Positions 16,569 through 26,500 of a stretch of 64,000 nt of DNA are shown here, one piece after another. Made by a program: the position numbers and the translations under genes. This DNA comes from Marinobacter sp. (lineage in GTDB: Bacteria > Pseudomonadota > Gammaproteobacteria > Pseudomonadales > Oleiphilaceae), in contig JAGYIS010000008.1 of NCBI GenBank assembly GCA_018402255.1, forward strand, positions 310,001-374,000, written 5' to 3'. Positions within the stretch are counted from its first letter, which is position 1; every line of letters begins with the position of its first letter. The notes below the pieces were generated by a model, which was given only the letters and a program-made list of their open reading frames with translations, searched no databases and was not told where the DNA came from.

Positions 16569-18154
16569 TTGATTTCCACTGCCAATATCACCATGCAATT
16601 CGGGGCCAAGCCCCTGTTTGAAAACGTGTCTGCCAAGTTTGGCAACGGCAACCGTTACGGCCTGATCGGCGCCAACGGTTGCGGAAAATCCACGCTTATG
16701 AAAATTCTGGGTGGCGATCTGGAGCCCTCTGCGGGCCAGGTCATGCTCGAGCCGAACGTTCGTCTCGGTAAACTGCGCCAGGATCAGTTCGCCTACGAGG
16801 ACTGCACGGTAATCGACACCGTGATCATGGGCCATGAAGATCTGTGGCACGTGAAGAAAGAGCGTGACCGCATCTATTCTCTGCCAGAAATGAGCGAAGA
16901 AGATGGCATGGCGGTGGCGGACCTGGAAGTCGAGTTCGCCGAGATGGACGGCTACACCGCCGAGTCCCGCGCCGGTGAACTGTTGCTCGGTCTTGATATT
17001 CCACTGGAGCAGCACAACGGCCCGATGAGCGCACTGGCCCCGGGCTGGAAGCTGCGGGTGTTGCTGGCACAAGCCCTTTTTCAGACCCGGACGTACTGCT
17101 GCTGGATGAGCCCACCAACCACCTGGACATCAACACCATCCGTTGGCTGGAAACGATACTGGTTGCCCGTAACAGCACCATGATCATCATCTCTCACGAC
17201 CGCCACTTCCTGAACAGCGTGTGCACCCACATGGCGGACCTGGATTACGGCGAGCTGCGCCTGTTCCCGGGCAACTACGACGAATACATGACCGCGGCCA
17301 CCCAGGCCCGCGAGCGGATGCTGTCGGACAACGCCAAGAAGAAGGCCCAGATTGCCGAGCTGCAGCAGTTTGTCAGCCGATTCTCCGCCAACGCCTCCAA
17401 GGCCAAGCAGGCTACTTCCCGGGCCAAGCAGATTGACAAGATCCAGCTGGAAGACGTCAAGCCGTCCAGTCGGGTAAGCCCGTTCATCCGTTTTGAGCAG
17501 GAAAAGAAACTGCACCGCCAGGCCGTTACCCTGAATGGCCTGACCAAAGGCTTTGAAGACGGCCCGCTGTTCAAAAATCTGAACCTGCAGATCGAATCCG
17601 GCGAGCGGGTGGCGATCATCGGCCCCAACGGTATTGGTAAAACCACGCTGTTGCAGTGTTTGGCTGGCGCTTATGAGCCGGACAGTGGCGAAGTCAAGTG
17701 GACCGACAGCGCGCAGGTCGGTTACTTCGCCCAGGACCACACCGCTGACTTTGCCCGGGACGATACGTTGTCTGACTGGATGGCGCAGTGGACCAAGGGC
17801 GGCGAGCAGCTGGTGCGCGGCACCCTGGGGCGGATGTTGTTCTCTGGCGACGATATTGGTAAATCGGTGCGGGTGATTTCCGGTGGTGAGCAGGGGCGTA
17901 TGCTGTTCGGCAAGCTGATTTTGCAGAAGCCAAACGTGATGCTGATGGATGAGCCGACCAACCACCTGGATATGGAGTCCATCGAGGCGCTTAACCTGGC
18001 GCTGGAGAACTATCCGGGTACGCTGATTTTCGTCAGTCACGATCGGGAGTTTGTTTCTTCGCTGGCGACGCGGATCATCGAGTTGAAGGCGGATGGCATT
18101 ACGGACTTCAGTGGTACCTATGATGATTATCTTCGGAGTCAGGGCTACTTCTGA
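16569..18154 (+). pseudogene. ybiT: ABC-F ATPase YbiT, interrupted by a one-base deletion
   Basis: Two overlapping reading frames together give a full YbiT-type ABC-F protein (about 528 aa), a soluble tandem ATPase that acts on ribosomes. Frame one begins at TTG 16569 with [12 protein letters not shown] and has Walker [10 protein letters not shown] and signature-like [15 protein letters not shown]. Frame two begins inside the first ATPase at [12 protein letters not shown] and carries the second ATPase ([29 protein letters not shown]). The switch is at 17082-17086, where CAGAC should read CAGGAC. Every other residue is well conserved, so a sequencing error is at least as likely as a real mutation. 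Confidence 0.9.
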
Positions 18155-18304
18155 TTTCGGCTTTGGGTGTTTGCGGACGGTTGGGTAGGCCTGTCCAAAA
18201 AACGCTCCTTACGGCACATCCATGTGGCGCTTGGGCTCCGCCATCCCTGGCTCCGCACATTTTTGGACAGGCCTACCCAACCGTCCGCTCGTACCTTGGA
18301 GTGG
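18151..18304 (+). repeat. Three-way-junction palindromic element, copy A
   Basis: Perfect 29-bp inverted arms at 18173-18201 and 18260-18288 enclose a 58-nt interior with two small hairpins: CACAT-CC-ATGTG and GCCA-TCCC-TGGC. The wider element seems to start at the TGA of ybiT (TGATTTCGGCTTTGG) and end with CGTACCTTGGAGTGG, because copy C has related flanks in the same positions. Confidence 0.85.
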
Positions 18305-18330
18305 CCCGCTAAGAACAAATGGAATTTCCG

Positions 18331-18894
18331 ATGAGTGAGAACAAAGTTATTGGCGCTACACGAAAGTGGGTCGAAGATGTTGTCGTCGGCTACAACTTGT
18401 GCCCGTTTGCGAAGCGGGAACTGGTCAGGGACCGGGTCCGCTTTGTGGTGACGGAGGCAGAGAACGAAGACGATCTTCTGAAAGCCCTGCATGCCGAGTT
18501 GCAGCGGCTTGAGGACGAACCGGATATCGAGACCACACTGCTGATTCATCCGGGTGTGTTGCAGGACTTTGATGCCTACAACGAGTTCCTGGACACCGCC
18601 GAAGGCCTGGTGGCGTATCTGGAGCTGGAGGGGATTTATCAGGTCGCCAGTTTTCACCCGGACTACCAGTTTGCCGAGACCGAGCCGGGGGCGGCGGAGA
18701 ATTACACCAATCGGTCTCCGTTCCCCATGCTGCATTTATTGCGCGAAGCGAGTCTTGAAGCCGCTATTGACAGTTACCCGGATGTCGATGGCATTCCCGA
18801 CCGGAATATTGCGCTGATGAATGAGCTGGGTGCAGAGAAGATGCGGAGTGTTCTGTCAGGTTGCTTTGGAAGTTCCTCGAATTCAGCTGAATAG
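18331..18894 (+). CDS. DUF1415 family protein
   Basis: The product is about 187 residues with the DUF1415 hallmark YNLCPFAKREL close to the N-terminus and later LLIHPGVLQDF, FHPDYQFAE and NRSPFPMLHLLRE. The family is common in Proteobacteria, cytoplasmic and of unknown function. I prefer ATG 18331; ATG 18319 in the same frame is possible and both lack a strong ribosome site. It is flanked on both sides by palindromic elements (copies A and B). Confidence 0.85.
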   Translation: MSENKVIGATRKWVEDVVVGYNLCPFAKRELVRDRVRFVVTEAENEDDLLKALHAELQRLEDEPDIETTLLIHPGVLQDFDAYNEFLDTAEGLVAYLELEGIYQVASFHPDYQFAETEPGAAENYTNRSPFPMLHLLREASLEAAIDSYPDVDGIPDRNIALMNELGAEKMRSVLSGCFGSSSNSAE

Positions 18895-18904
18895 TCCGGG
18901 GAGT

Positions 18905-19009
18905 CGTTGGGGGACCGCCTTCCAAAACTGTGCGCAGCCATGGATGGCGGAGCTCAAGCGTCACATGGACGTGCCGAAGGAGCGTGTTTTGGAAGGCGGT
19001 CCCCCAACG
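18905..19009 (-). repeat. Three-way-junction palindromic element, copy B
   Basis: Perfect 24-bp arms at 18905-18928 and 18986-19009 enclose 57 nt. Relative to copy A it is inverted: its complement has the same interior, with CACGT-CC-ATGTG and GCCAT-CC-ATGGC hairpins. The arms differ from copy A at many places yet remain fully paired. Confidence 0.85.
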
Positions 19010-19062
19010 GCGATGACGCTGGAGTTTAAGCAAGAGGGTATTGACGTTAAGGGAGTGAGACT

Positions 19063-19794
19063 GTGGGACTGCTTTTCGAACAAATTGACAGCCAGCCCTC
19101 GGTGATCGGGGAGATTACCCTTCGCCGCCGTAAGATTCCGGCACTGGGTGAACGGGACATATACGAAGTGAAGCTGGGCGAGGAATTTCTCATGTCCAGT
19201 ATGTTCGTGGATGCCGAAGTGGCCCTCTCCGACATCGGGCTGGGTGCAACCGAAGGCGACAACCTCAGCGTCGTCGTTGGCGGCCTGGGCCTGGGCTACA
19301 CCGCCGTTGCTGCCCTCAAGCACCCGCGCGTCAGCGAATTGCTCGTAGTGGAGTACCTGCAGCCGGTTATCGGCTGGCACCAGCAAGAACTCGTGCCCCT
19401 GGGCAAAGACCTCAATGCCGACCCCCGCAACCGCTACATCCAGGGCAGCTTCTTCGATCTCGCCATTGCCGATCCGGACACCGGTGGCTTTGATCCCGAA
19501 TCGCCCGGCAAGCAATTCGACGCCATTCTGCTCGACATTGACCACTCGCCTCGCGCTCTACTGCATGACTCCAGCGCCAGCTTCTACAGCACCGAAAATA
19601 TCACCCTGATGGCCCGGCAAATCAAGCCTCGTGGCGTGTTTGCCATGTGGTCGAATGAAGGCGAAGACGAAGAGTTCATGGCCGTCTTGCGGGACGTATT
19701 CATTGATGTCGCCTGCCACGTTGTTGGCTTCTTCAATCCGTTTCAGAACAAGGAATCGTTCAACACGGTTTACGTCGCCCGCAAGCCCGGCTGA
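19063..19794 (+). CDS. Spermidine-synthase-like (Rossmann methyltransferase-fold) protein
   Basis: The product is 243 residues. GTG 19063 is the start, with TAAGGGAG before it. The N-terminus ends with EEFLMSSMFVDAE, then comes a dinucleotide-type nucleotide loop VVVGGLGLGYTA (about 69-80), an acidic strand end (LLVVEYLQPV) and ILLDIDHSPRALL. This resembles the spermidine synthase/SpeE-like superfamily, but the typical polyamine-pocket residues are not obvious and the protein is short, so aminopropyltransferase activity is uncertain. A second possibility is a methyltransferase of unknown target. Confidence 0.7.
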   Translation: MGLLFEQIDSQPSVIGEITLRRRKIPALGERDIYEVKLGEEFLMSSMFVDAEVALSDIGLGATEGDNLSVVVGGLGLGYTAVAALKHPRVSELLVVEYLQPVIGWHQQELVPLGKDLNADPRNRYIQGSFFDLAIADPDTGGFDPESPGKQFDAILLDIDHSPRALLHDSSASFYSTENITLMARQIKPRGVFAMWSNEGEDEEFMAVLRDVFIDVACHVVGFFNPFQNKESFNTVYVARKPG

Positions 19795-19805
19795 TGATTC
19801 GACGC

Positions 19806-19849
19806 TAAAAACCACCAAAGCGAGACCTTGAAGGCCTCGCTTTGGTGGT
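19806..19849 (-). terminator. Rho-independent terminator of the PF10118 gene
   Basis: A 14-bp stem (ACCACCAAAGCGAG and complement) is followed on the minus strand by TTTTT. On the plus strand the tail is poor, so it mainly serves the minus-strand gene. Confidence 0.8.
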
Positions 19850-19878
19850 CAAAGCAGATTGGGGTGTAGCGGAAAACC

Positions 19879-20706
19879 TCAGGAAAAGCCGAGTTGCTTG
19901 CGCCATTTGTGTAGAAGGAACTCGGTGTCGTGCTGCCAGGGGTGGAAGTCTGGCTTGAAGTAATCCAGGTACTCCGGAATGATCGCGGTGAACATGCCTT
20001 TAGGTCCCCACACCCGATTCAGACCTTTGGCCCAGGAGCGCAGGTTGAGTAACTGCTTGTCCTCGCGCATCAATTCCACGATGAAGGAATGGATGGCCAC
20101 CATGATCAGTGCGGTGATCAGGGCCATGGTACCCATGCGGATGGCGTAGTCGACCACGCTCTTGTCGTAGAGCGTCTCGTAGGTGTCGAAGGCCACCGCT
20201 TTATGTTCGTTCTCTTCAACGCAGTGCCAGGCCCACAGCGTGCGCATGGACGGGTCGATGGCGTTGACCAGATCCTCACGCTTGAGCAGCTGGGCAGACA
20301 GGATGCCGGTGAAGTGCTCGAGGGCGACGGTCGCCGCCAAATGCGCCCGTTTGTTGTTCAGCAGTGGCAGGTTCTTCACCGACAGGAAGCCCCGGGTCCA
20401 GCCTTCCAGTTTCTTGATATCAAACCCCTGATGGATCGCTCCATCGTTGAAGTGACCGTGCTCTTTAGCGTGCATGGCCTCCTGACCGATGAAGGCGCTG
20501 ATGTCTTTCTGCAGTTGTGGGTCGTTGATCTGATCGCGCACGGCGCGCACGCTGTCCACAAAGAATCGCTCTCCGTCAGGAAACAAAGCTGACAGGGCGT
20601 TGAAGAGATGGGTCATGAATGGGTCACTGTCGACCCAGTGCCGTGGGACCTGCTCAAAACCGAAGTCCTGACGGCGTACGGGAAACGATGCGGTTACTGC
20701 TGACAT
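19879..20706 (-). CDS. Metal-dependent hydrolase family protein (PF10118)
   Basis: The product is about 275 residues with a ferritin-like helical core: IGQEAMHAKEH, ALEHFTGIL and CVEENEHKAVAF supply the Glu and His residues of a likely di-metal site, and one hydrophobic stretch (MALITALIMVAIHSFIV) may anchor it in the membrane. The family is annotated as predicted metal-dependent hydrolase; its reaction is unknown. The start at 20706 has AGAGG seven bases before it, better than ATG 20727. It is a single-gene unit. Confidence 0.82.
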   Translation of the reverse strand: MSAVTASFPVRRQDFGFEQVPRHWVDSDPFMTHLFNALSALFPDGERFFVDSVRAVRDQINDPQLQKDISAFIGQEAMHAKEHGHFNDGAIHQGFDIKKLEGWTRGFLSVKNLPLLNNKRAHLAATVALEHFTGILSAQLLKREDLVNAIDPSMRTLWAWHCVEENEHKAVAFDTYETLYDKSVVDYAIRMGTMALITALIMVAIHSFIVELMREDKQLLNLRSWAKGLNRVWGPKGMFTAIIPEYLDYFKPDFHPWQHDTEFLLHKWRKQLGFS

Positions 20707-20844
20707 GGTCTGACCTCTGTGATTCATTGTTCTACAAGGTCAACTTTACGGCACTCGCTTATCTTTCGGCCGGTTATAAAGGGACAGAGTTCGGTCACGA
20801 CTGTAAAACCGGGTTAAAAACGTGAGCCGAAAGGGGTTGAAAGT

Positions 20845-20871
20845 GAGTGGGCGGCCAGCGGACGCCCACTC
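20845..20871 (-). terminator. Terminator-like hairpin after the NSS transporter gene
   Basis: A 9-bp stem GAGTGGGCG / CGCCCACTC directly follows the transporter stop on the minus strand. The T-tract is weak (ACTTTC). Confidence 0.5.
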
Positions 20872-20879
20872 CCAGGTGC

Positions 20880-22283
20880 TTACGCCAGGTTGTAGATAAA
20901 CACCACGGCGACCGCCACCGGGGTAACAAACCGCACCGTCACGAACCACAGATTGAACATGGCGGGTGACAGCGACAGTTCGTTTTCCATGGCCTGGCGC
21001 GACATCACCCAGCCTGCGAACAGGGCAACCAGCAAGCCGCCTAACGGTAGCAGGATGTTGGCGGTGAAGAAGTCCAGCAGGTCGAAGATGGTCTTGCCCT
21101 CCAGCATGGGTATGAAGCCCAGCGGAGCGAAATCAGCCCACAGGTTCAGGGACAGGATCGAGGCAATGCCCAGGGCCCAGCAAACGGCTCCGGCCGCGAC
21201 GGTGCTGACGGCGCGGTTCATGCCTTTTTGCTCTTCCAGCCACTCCACAATCGGCTCCAGTAGCGAAATCCCTGACGTCCACGCCGCGAAAATCAGCAGT
21301 ACAAAGAACAATGTGCCAAACAGGGTGCCCATGGGCATCTGGCCAAAGGCCAGTGGCAGCGTCTGGAAGATCAGTCCGGGACCTGCGCCGGGCTCGAGAC
21401 CGTTGGCAAAGACAATCGGGAAGATGGCGAGGCCCGCAAGCAGCGCAACCCCGGTGTCGATGACGGATACGGTGATGGAGGTTTTGGCGATGGAGATGTT
21501 TTTGGGCAAATAGGAGCCATAAGCCATCATCACCGCCATACCGAGGCTCAGGGTAAAGAACGCATGGCCGAGGGCGACCAGGATGCCGGACGTGGTGAGT
21601 TTGGAGAAGTCAGGCTGGAACAGGAAGGCTGCGGCCTGGCCAAAGTGCCCGGTGGTCATGGCATAGCCCACCACAACCAGCAGCAGAACGAACAATGCGG
21701 GCATCAGAATACTGACCGCCCGCTCCAGCCCGGAACGCACACCTCTGGCAACTACGACCATCACCAGTGCCATGAACAGGGTGTGCCAGGTCAGCAGGGT
21801 GACAGGATCGCTGAGCAGTCCCGAGAATATGGCGCCAACCGCCTCCGCAGACTGGCCGGCGAGTTGGCCGCTGGCGGTGGTACCGACATAGGAAATGGCC
21901 CAGCCGCCAATCACCGAATAGAACGAAAGGATCAGGAAGCCGGCCAGAACACCAACCACCCCTACCAGTTTCCAGGCTGGTTTCAGCCGGTCGCGTTCGG
22001 TAATCAGGCGAAGGCTGTTAACCGGGCTGCGGCCACCGCGGCGGCCGATCATGACCTCTGCCATCATGATGGGAATGCCAACGATGGCGATGCAGAGCAG
22101 ATACACCAGAACAAAGGCTCCGCCGCCGTTCTCGCCGGTAACGTAGGGGAACTTCCAGATATTGCCCAGGCCGACGGCAGAGCCGGTGGCGGCAAGGATA
22201 AAGGCAAGGCGTGACGACCAGAGGCCGCGCTTGGCGTTGGAGCCTTCAAGTGCCCCTGAATAGGTGGCTGAATCTGATGACAT
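20880..22283 (-). CDS. Sodium-dependent transporter, NSS/SNF family
   Basis: The product is a 467-residue inner-membrane protein with 11-12 membrane segments. The N-terminal family signature is clear: WSSRLAFILAATGSAVGLGNIWKFPY (shown here only as a family landmark, about residues 21-46), followed by GGGAFVLVYLL. Bacterial members import neutral or aromatic amino acids with Na+. The next genes on the same strand degrade branched-chain and aromatic amino acids, so such a substrate is likely, although a terminator separates it from them. Confidence 0.9.
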   Translation of the reverse strand: MSSDSATYSGALEGSNAKRGLWSSRLAFILAATGSAVGLGNIWKFPYVTGENGGGAFVLVYLLCIAIVGIPIMMAEVMIGRRGGRSPVNSLRLITERDRLKPAWKLVGVVGVLAGFLILSFYSVIGGWAISYVGTTASGQLAGQSAEAVGAIFSGLLSDPVTLLTWHTLFMALVMVVVARGVRSGLERAVSILMPALFVLLLVVVGYAMTTGHFGQAAAFLFQPDFSKLTTSGILVALGHAFFTLSLGMAVMMAYGSYLPKNISIAKTSITVSVIDTGVALLAGLAIFPIVFANGLEPGAGPGLIFQTLPLAFGQMPMGTLFGTLFFVLLIFAAWTSGISLLEPIVEWLEEQKGMNRAVSTVAAGAVCWALGIASILSLNLWADFAPLGFIPMLEGKTIFDLLDFFTANILLPLGGLLVALFAGWVMSRQAMENELSLSPAMFNLWFVTVRFVTPVAVAVVFIYNLA

Positions 22284-22318
22284 GACAATCTCCTGCGGTA
22301 CTTGTTGTTGTCAGGAAT

Positions 22319-22353
22319 GAAAAAGGGGTAGCTGCAAACGTTTGCAGCTACCC
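22319..22353 (-). terminator. Terminator built on a 28-bp perfect palindrome
   Basis: The bases 22326-22353 form a perfect palindrome centred on AACGTT with no unpaired loop (GGGTAGCTGCAAAC and its complement). On the minus strand it is followed by CCTTTTTC, so it terminates the dehydrogenase transcript. Confidence 0.8.
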
Positions 22354-22375
22354 AGGAAGGCGCGCCGGGGTCAGG

Positions 22376-23476
22376 TTACCCGGCGCATGCCAACCGCTCA
22401 GGCGCCAGCCCGGCACCAGCGGTGTGCTTTTGAAACCGTTCCTCGGCCAGCTCATTGGCGATGGCTCCGGTCGGGCGGGCCGACCTGTCGGAACGATTGA
22501 AAATTTCGGTCAGGGTGTCGCCAATGCGTTCAACATGGGCGCGCACTGTTTCAGGCGTCGCCCCGGTGCGCTCGTAGAACACATCGATGATGCCCCCGGC
22601 GTTGATGGCGAAGTCCGGGGCATAGAGAATGCCGCGCTCCTGCAGCATGGCGTCGTGCCTTGGGTGCGCCAACAGGTTGTTGGCTGCACCGGCGACAATG
22701 GTGGCCCTGAGCTGCGCGATGCTGTCATCGTTCAGTACTGCGCCCATGGCGCAGGGGGCGACCACATCGACCGGCAGGTACAGGATGTCCTCAGCGGCCG
22801 CCGGTTTCGCGCCCAATTGCTCTATCGCCCGGCGCATGTTGTCTTCGTGAATGTCATAGACCCAGAGCTCCGCTCCGGCGTCTTTGAGATGTTGGGCGAG
22901 CCGGAAACCGACGTTGCCAATGCCCTGAATGGCGACTTTCAGACCGGTGAGATCATGCCTGCCCAGCTTGTGCTGAACCGCAGCTTGCAGGCCAATAAAG
23001 GTGCCGTATGCGGTGGCCGGGGAGGGGTCGCCGTTGCTGGGTTTGCCGTCAAAGCCGGGGCGGGCCGCAATGCCGGCTACGTGCCTGGTGTGCTGACCCA
23101 TCACCTTGAGATCCGGCACGCTGGTACCGGAGTCCTCGGCGGCGATGTATTGGCCGCCCAGGCTTTCGAGGTGGCGGCCCATGGCTTGCATCAGGGCATC
23201 GGTTTTGTCTTTGCGGGGATCTCCGATGATCACCGATTTGCCGCCGCCAAGGTCGAGATTGGCGAGCGCGGATTTGTAGGTCATGCCCCGGGAGAGGCGC
23301 AAGACATCGCGCAGGGCTTCTTCGTCGCAGGCATAAGGATACATCCGGCAACCGCCTAGAGCCGGGCCTCGGGACGTGTTGTGGATGGCGACGATGGCCT
23401 TCAGTCCGGTTTCCGGATCACAGAAAAACGACAGGTGTTCGTGGTTGTCGAACTCGGGATGGCTGAATACGTTCAT
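22376..23476 (-). CDS. Leucine/phenylalanine/valine-type dehydrogenase
   Basis: An NAD-dependent oxidative deaminase of the Glu/Leu/Phe/Val dehydrogenase family, about 366 residues. [12 protein letters not shown] and the catalytic Lys in [17 protein letters not shown] are present, with [14 protein letters not shown] as the NAD-binding turn. It converts branched-chain or aromatic amino acids to 2-oxo acids. ATG 23476 is chosen because GAGAGG lies about nine bases upstream. The indolepyruvate oxidoreductase gene upstream would oxidise such 2-oxo acids, so the two probably form one degradative unit. Confidence 0.88.
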   Translation of the reverse strand: MNVFSHPEFDNHEHLSFFCDPETGLKAIVAIHNTSRGPALGGCRMYPYACDEEALRDVLRLSRGMTYKSALANLDLGGGKSVIIGDPRKDKTDALMQAMGRHLESLGGQYIAAEDSGTSVPDLKVMGQHTRHVAGIAARPGFDGKPSNGDPSPATAYGTFIGLQAAVQHKLGRHDLTGLKVAIQGIGNVGFRLAQHLKDAGAELWVYDIHEDNMRRAIEQLGAKPAAAEDILYLPVDVVAPCAMGAVLNDDSIAQLRATIVAGAANNLLAHPRHDAMLQERGILYAPDFAINAGGIIDVFYERTGATPETVRAHVERIGDTLTEIFNRSDRSARPTGAIANELAEERFQKHTAGAGLAPERLACAG

Positions 23477-23545
23477 GGCGTTTTGCCTCTCTTCGATGGC
23501 CACGGCTACCCTTGTGGGGCCTGCCGTGGCAATTTGTTGTTTTGG

Positions 23546-26500
23546 TCAGACGGCAGCGTTGGCGATCTGTTGATGGGCCAGGCTATTCGGGTCGAGCTCT
23601 TCAACGAGTTGGCGGCGCTCCTTTCGGCTTGCCTGGTAGGCGTGCTCTTTCACCGGGCCATAGCCGCGAATTTTCGCGGGCAGTGAGGCGAGGCTGCGGG
23701 CTGCGTTGGCGTGGTTCTGGTTCAGGTGTTTCAGCAGAAAAGCCACATCCGCCTCGTATTCCCGAATGATCTTGCGCTCCAGCCGGCGATCGGCGGTGTA
23801 ACCGAAGGGGTCCAGCGGAGTGCCCCGCAGGCTCCGGGCTTTCGCCAACAGGGCAAACGCGGTTTCCATCCAGGGGCCGAATTTGAGCTTTCTGGGGCGA
23901 TTTCCATGTTTGCTGCGACTCAGCAGCGGTGGGGCAAGATTGAATTCCAGTTCCACTTCACCTTCAAACTCTGCCTCAAGCTGCTTGCGTAAGCTGCCGT
24001 TGCTGAACAGGCGGGCTACTTCGTATTCGTCTTTATACGCCAGCACTTTGGCGTAGTTTTCGGCGATGGCGCGGAGCAGCATCGGGTCTCGGCCCAGCCG
24101 GGTGTTGATGGTTTGCTCGGCATTGCGAATCAGAGCTTCGTAGCGTTTGGCCAGAGCTCCGTTCTGATACTCGGTCAGATGCGCTTTGTTGCGTTCGACC
24201 AGCTGATCGACGGTTTCCATTACCTGAACGGTCTGCACGCCGGCGCCTTGAGGTTTCGGAAAGGCCAGCCCTTTGACCTTGTCCAGATCGTGGGCAGCAC
24301 GGCGGCCCCAGAGAAACGCCTGCTTGTTCTTGTCGATGGAGACCTTGTTCAGTTCGATGGCCCGCTCGATGGCTTCAGCGCTCAAAGGCAGCAGACCCTT
24401 TTGATAGGCAAAGCCCACGGTGAACAGGTTGACCGCCATGCCGTCACCCATGAGTGCCTTGGCCAGGCCGCCGGCGTCGAGGAACCAGCTGTCGTCGGTG
24501 CGGCAAGCTTCCCGCACACTCTGCTGCATGGAGTCACCGGGGAATTGAATGTCCGGGTCCCGGGTGAAGGCCGCGGGCATGGACGGCTCGGCGTTGACAA
24601 CAGCACGGGATAAACGGGTATCCAGCTTGGCCAGCGCGTCATCGGTGGCGGCGACCATCAGATCAAACGCCAGCATCAGATCTGCTTCGCCAGCGGGAAT
24701 GCGCACGGCGTGAATGTTTTCCTGATGATCGCTGATCCGAATGTGGCTGACCACCGCGCCAAACTTCTGGGCCAGACCCGCTTGATCGAGCACCGATACG
24801 CCTTTGCCTTCAAGGTGCGCTGCCATGCCCAGCAGGGCACTGACGGTCACCACCCCGGTACCGCCTACGCCGGTCAGCAGAATGCTGTAAGGGTTATTGC
24901 CGGTCACCGGTGTGGGTTCAGGCAGGGCGGGGAAATCCACATCCGCACGTACACCCGCCGGCTTCTTCAGTTTGCCGCCTTTCACGGTGACAAAACTGGG
25001 GCAAAACCCGCGCACGCAAGAGAAGTCCTTGTTGCAGGATGATTGGTCGATGGTGCGCTTGCGGCCAGCGTCGGTTTCCTTGGGCAGGATTGAAAGGCAG
25101 TTGGATTGAATGCCGCAATCGCCACAGCCTTCGCAAACGTCGGAATGAATCATCACCCGCTGATCGGGATCGGCGAGAGTGCCGCGTTTGCGACGACGGC
25201 GTTTCTCGGCGGCGCAGGTCTGGTCGTAGATGATCACCGAACAGCCCTCGATGTCCCTTAATTCCCGTTGCACGGCATCCAGATCGTCGCGATCGTGAAA
25301 GGTAGTGCGGTCGGCAAAGTCGGCTCTGGACGGGTACTTGTCGATATCGTCACTGACCACGGCAATGCGACGCACGCCTTCGCCGTAGAGCTGGTGGCTG
25401 ATTTGTTGCACGGTGAGGGTGCCGTCTACCGGCTGGCCGCCGGTCATGGCCACGGCGTCGTTGTACAGGATCTTGTAGGTGATGTTGGCGCCGGAAGCGA
25501 TGGCGGCGCGAATGGCCAGCACGCCGGAGTGGAAATAGGTGCCGTCGCCGAGATTCTGGAACACGTGTTTCTGGTGCGTGAACGGTGCCTGGCCCAGCCA
25601 GGTGACGCCTTCTCCGCCCATCTGAGTGAAGGTGTCGGTGCCCCGCTCCATCCAGGTGGCCATGTAATGGCAGCCAATGCCGCCCAGGGCGCGACTGCCC
25701 TCCGGTACCCGAGTAGAGGTGTTGTGGGGGCAGCCGGAGCAGAAGTGCGGCGTGCGTTCCAGGCGTTCCCGGGGGCTGGCCAGGCTGCTCTCTTTCTCGG
25801 TCAGGAAATCCAGGCGTTTTTGCAGGGTCTCGTTGCAAAAACGACCGTCCAGTCGTGAAGCGATCGCGCGGGCAACCATGGCCGGGGTCAATTCGGCGAT
25901 CGTGGGGAGCAGGTCATCACCTTGCTCGTTACGTTTGCCAATTACCTTGGGGCGGTTAGCGTCTTGCCAGCTGTAAAGCTGGGCTTTGAGCTGGTCTTCG
26001 ATCAGCCCGCGTTTTTCTTCCACCACGAGTATTTCGTCGAGGCCTTCGGCAAACTCGACAATGCCTTCGGGCTCCAGTGGCCAGGGCATCGCGACCTTGT
26101 AGACGGTCAGTCCGATCACTTCACGTTCATCCTGCCCCAGGCCCAGATCTGCCAATGCCTGGATCACATCCAGATAAGCCTTGCCCGTGGTCACAATACC
26201 CAGTCTCGGCTGGCGGACGTAGAGCACCGTGTGGTCGAGCCGGTTGGCGCGGCAGAACGCTTTGGCCGCCTCCAGCTTGTAACGTTGCAGTCGTTCTTCC
26301 TGCGCCATGGGTTTGTCAGGCCAGCGGGAATTCAGGCCGCCCTCTGGCAGCTGGAAATGTTGAGGGATGCGGATGTTGATGCGGCTGAGGTCGAGATTGG
26401 CTGAGATGGACGAATCCATGTTCTCGGCCAGTGCCTTGAAACCGATCCAGCAACCGCTGAAGCGGGACATGGCCCAACCGTAGAGGCCCATATCCAGAAT

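Noticed and set aside
18173..18288. Palindromic elements as integron attC sites or CRISPR repeats
   Set aside because: No integrase or cassette order, no regular spacing, and the conserved and variable parts are arranged differently from either.
18764..19105. Short frames inside palindromic copy B giving sequences such as MAELKRHMDVPKERVLEGG
   Set aside because: They come from the repeat itself and appear in related form in other copies; pairing, not coding, is what is conserved.
22424..23359. A 311-codon frame antisense to the leucine-type dehydrogenase gene
   Set aside because: Shadow frame in GC-rich DNA; the sense gene has all catalytic motifs.
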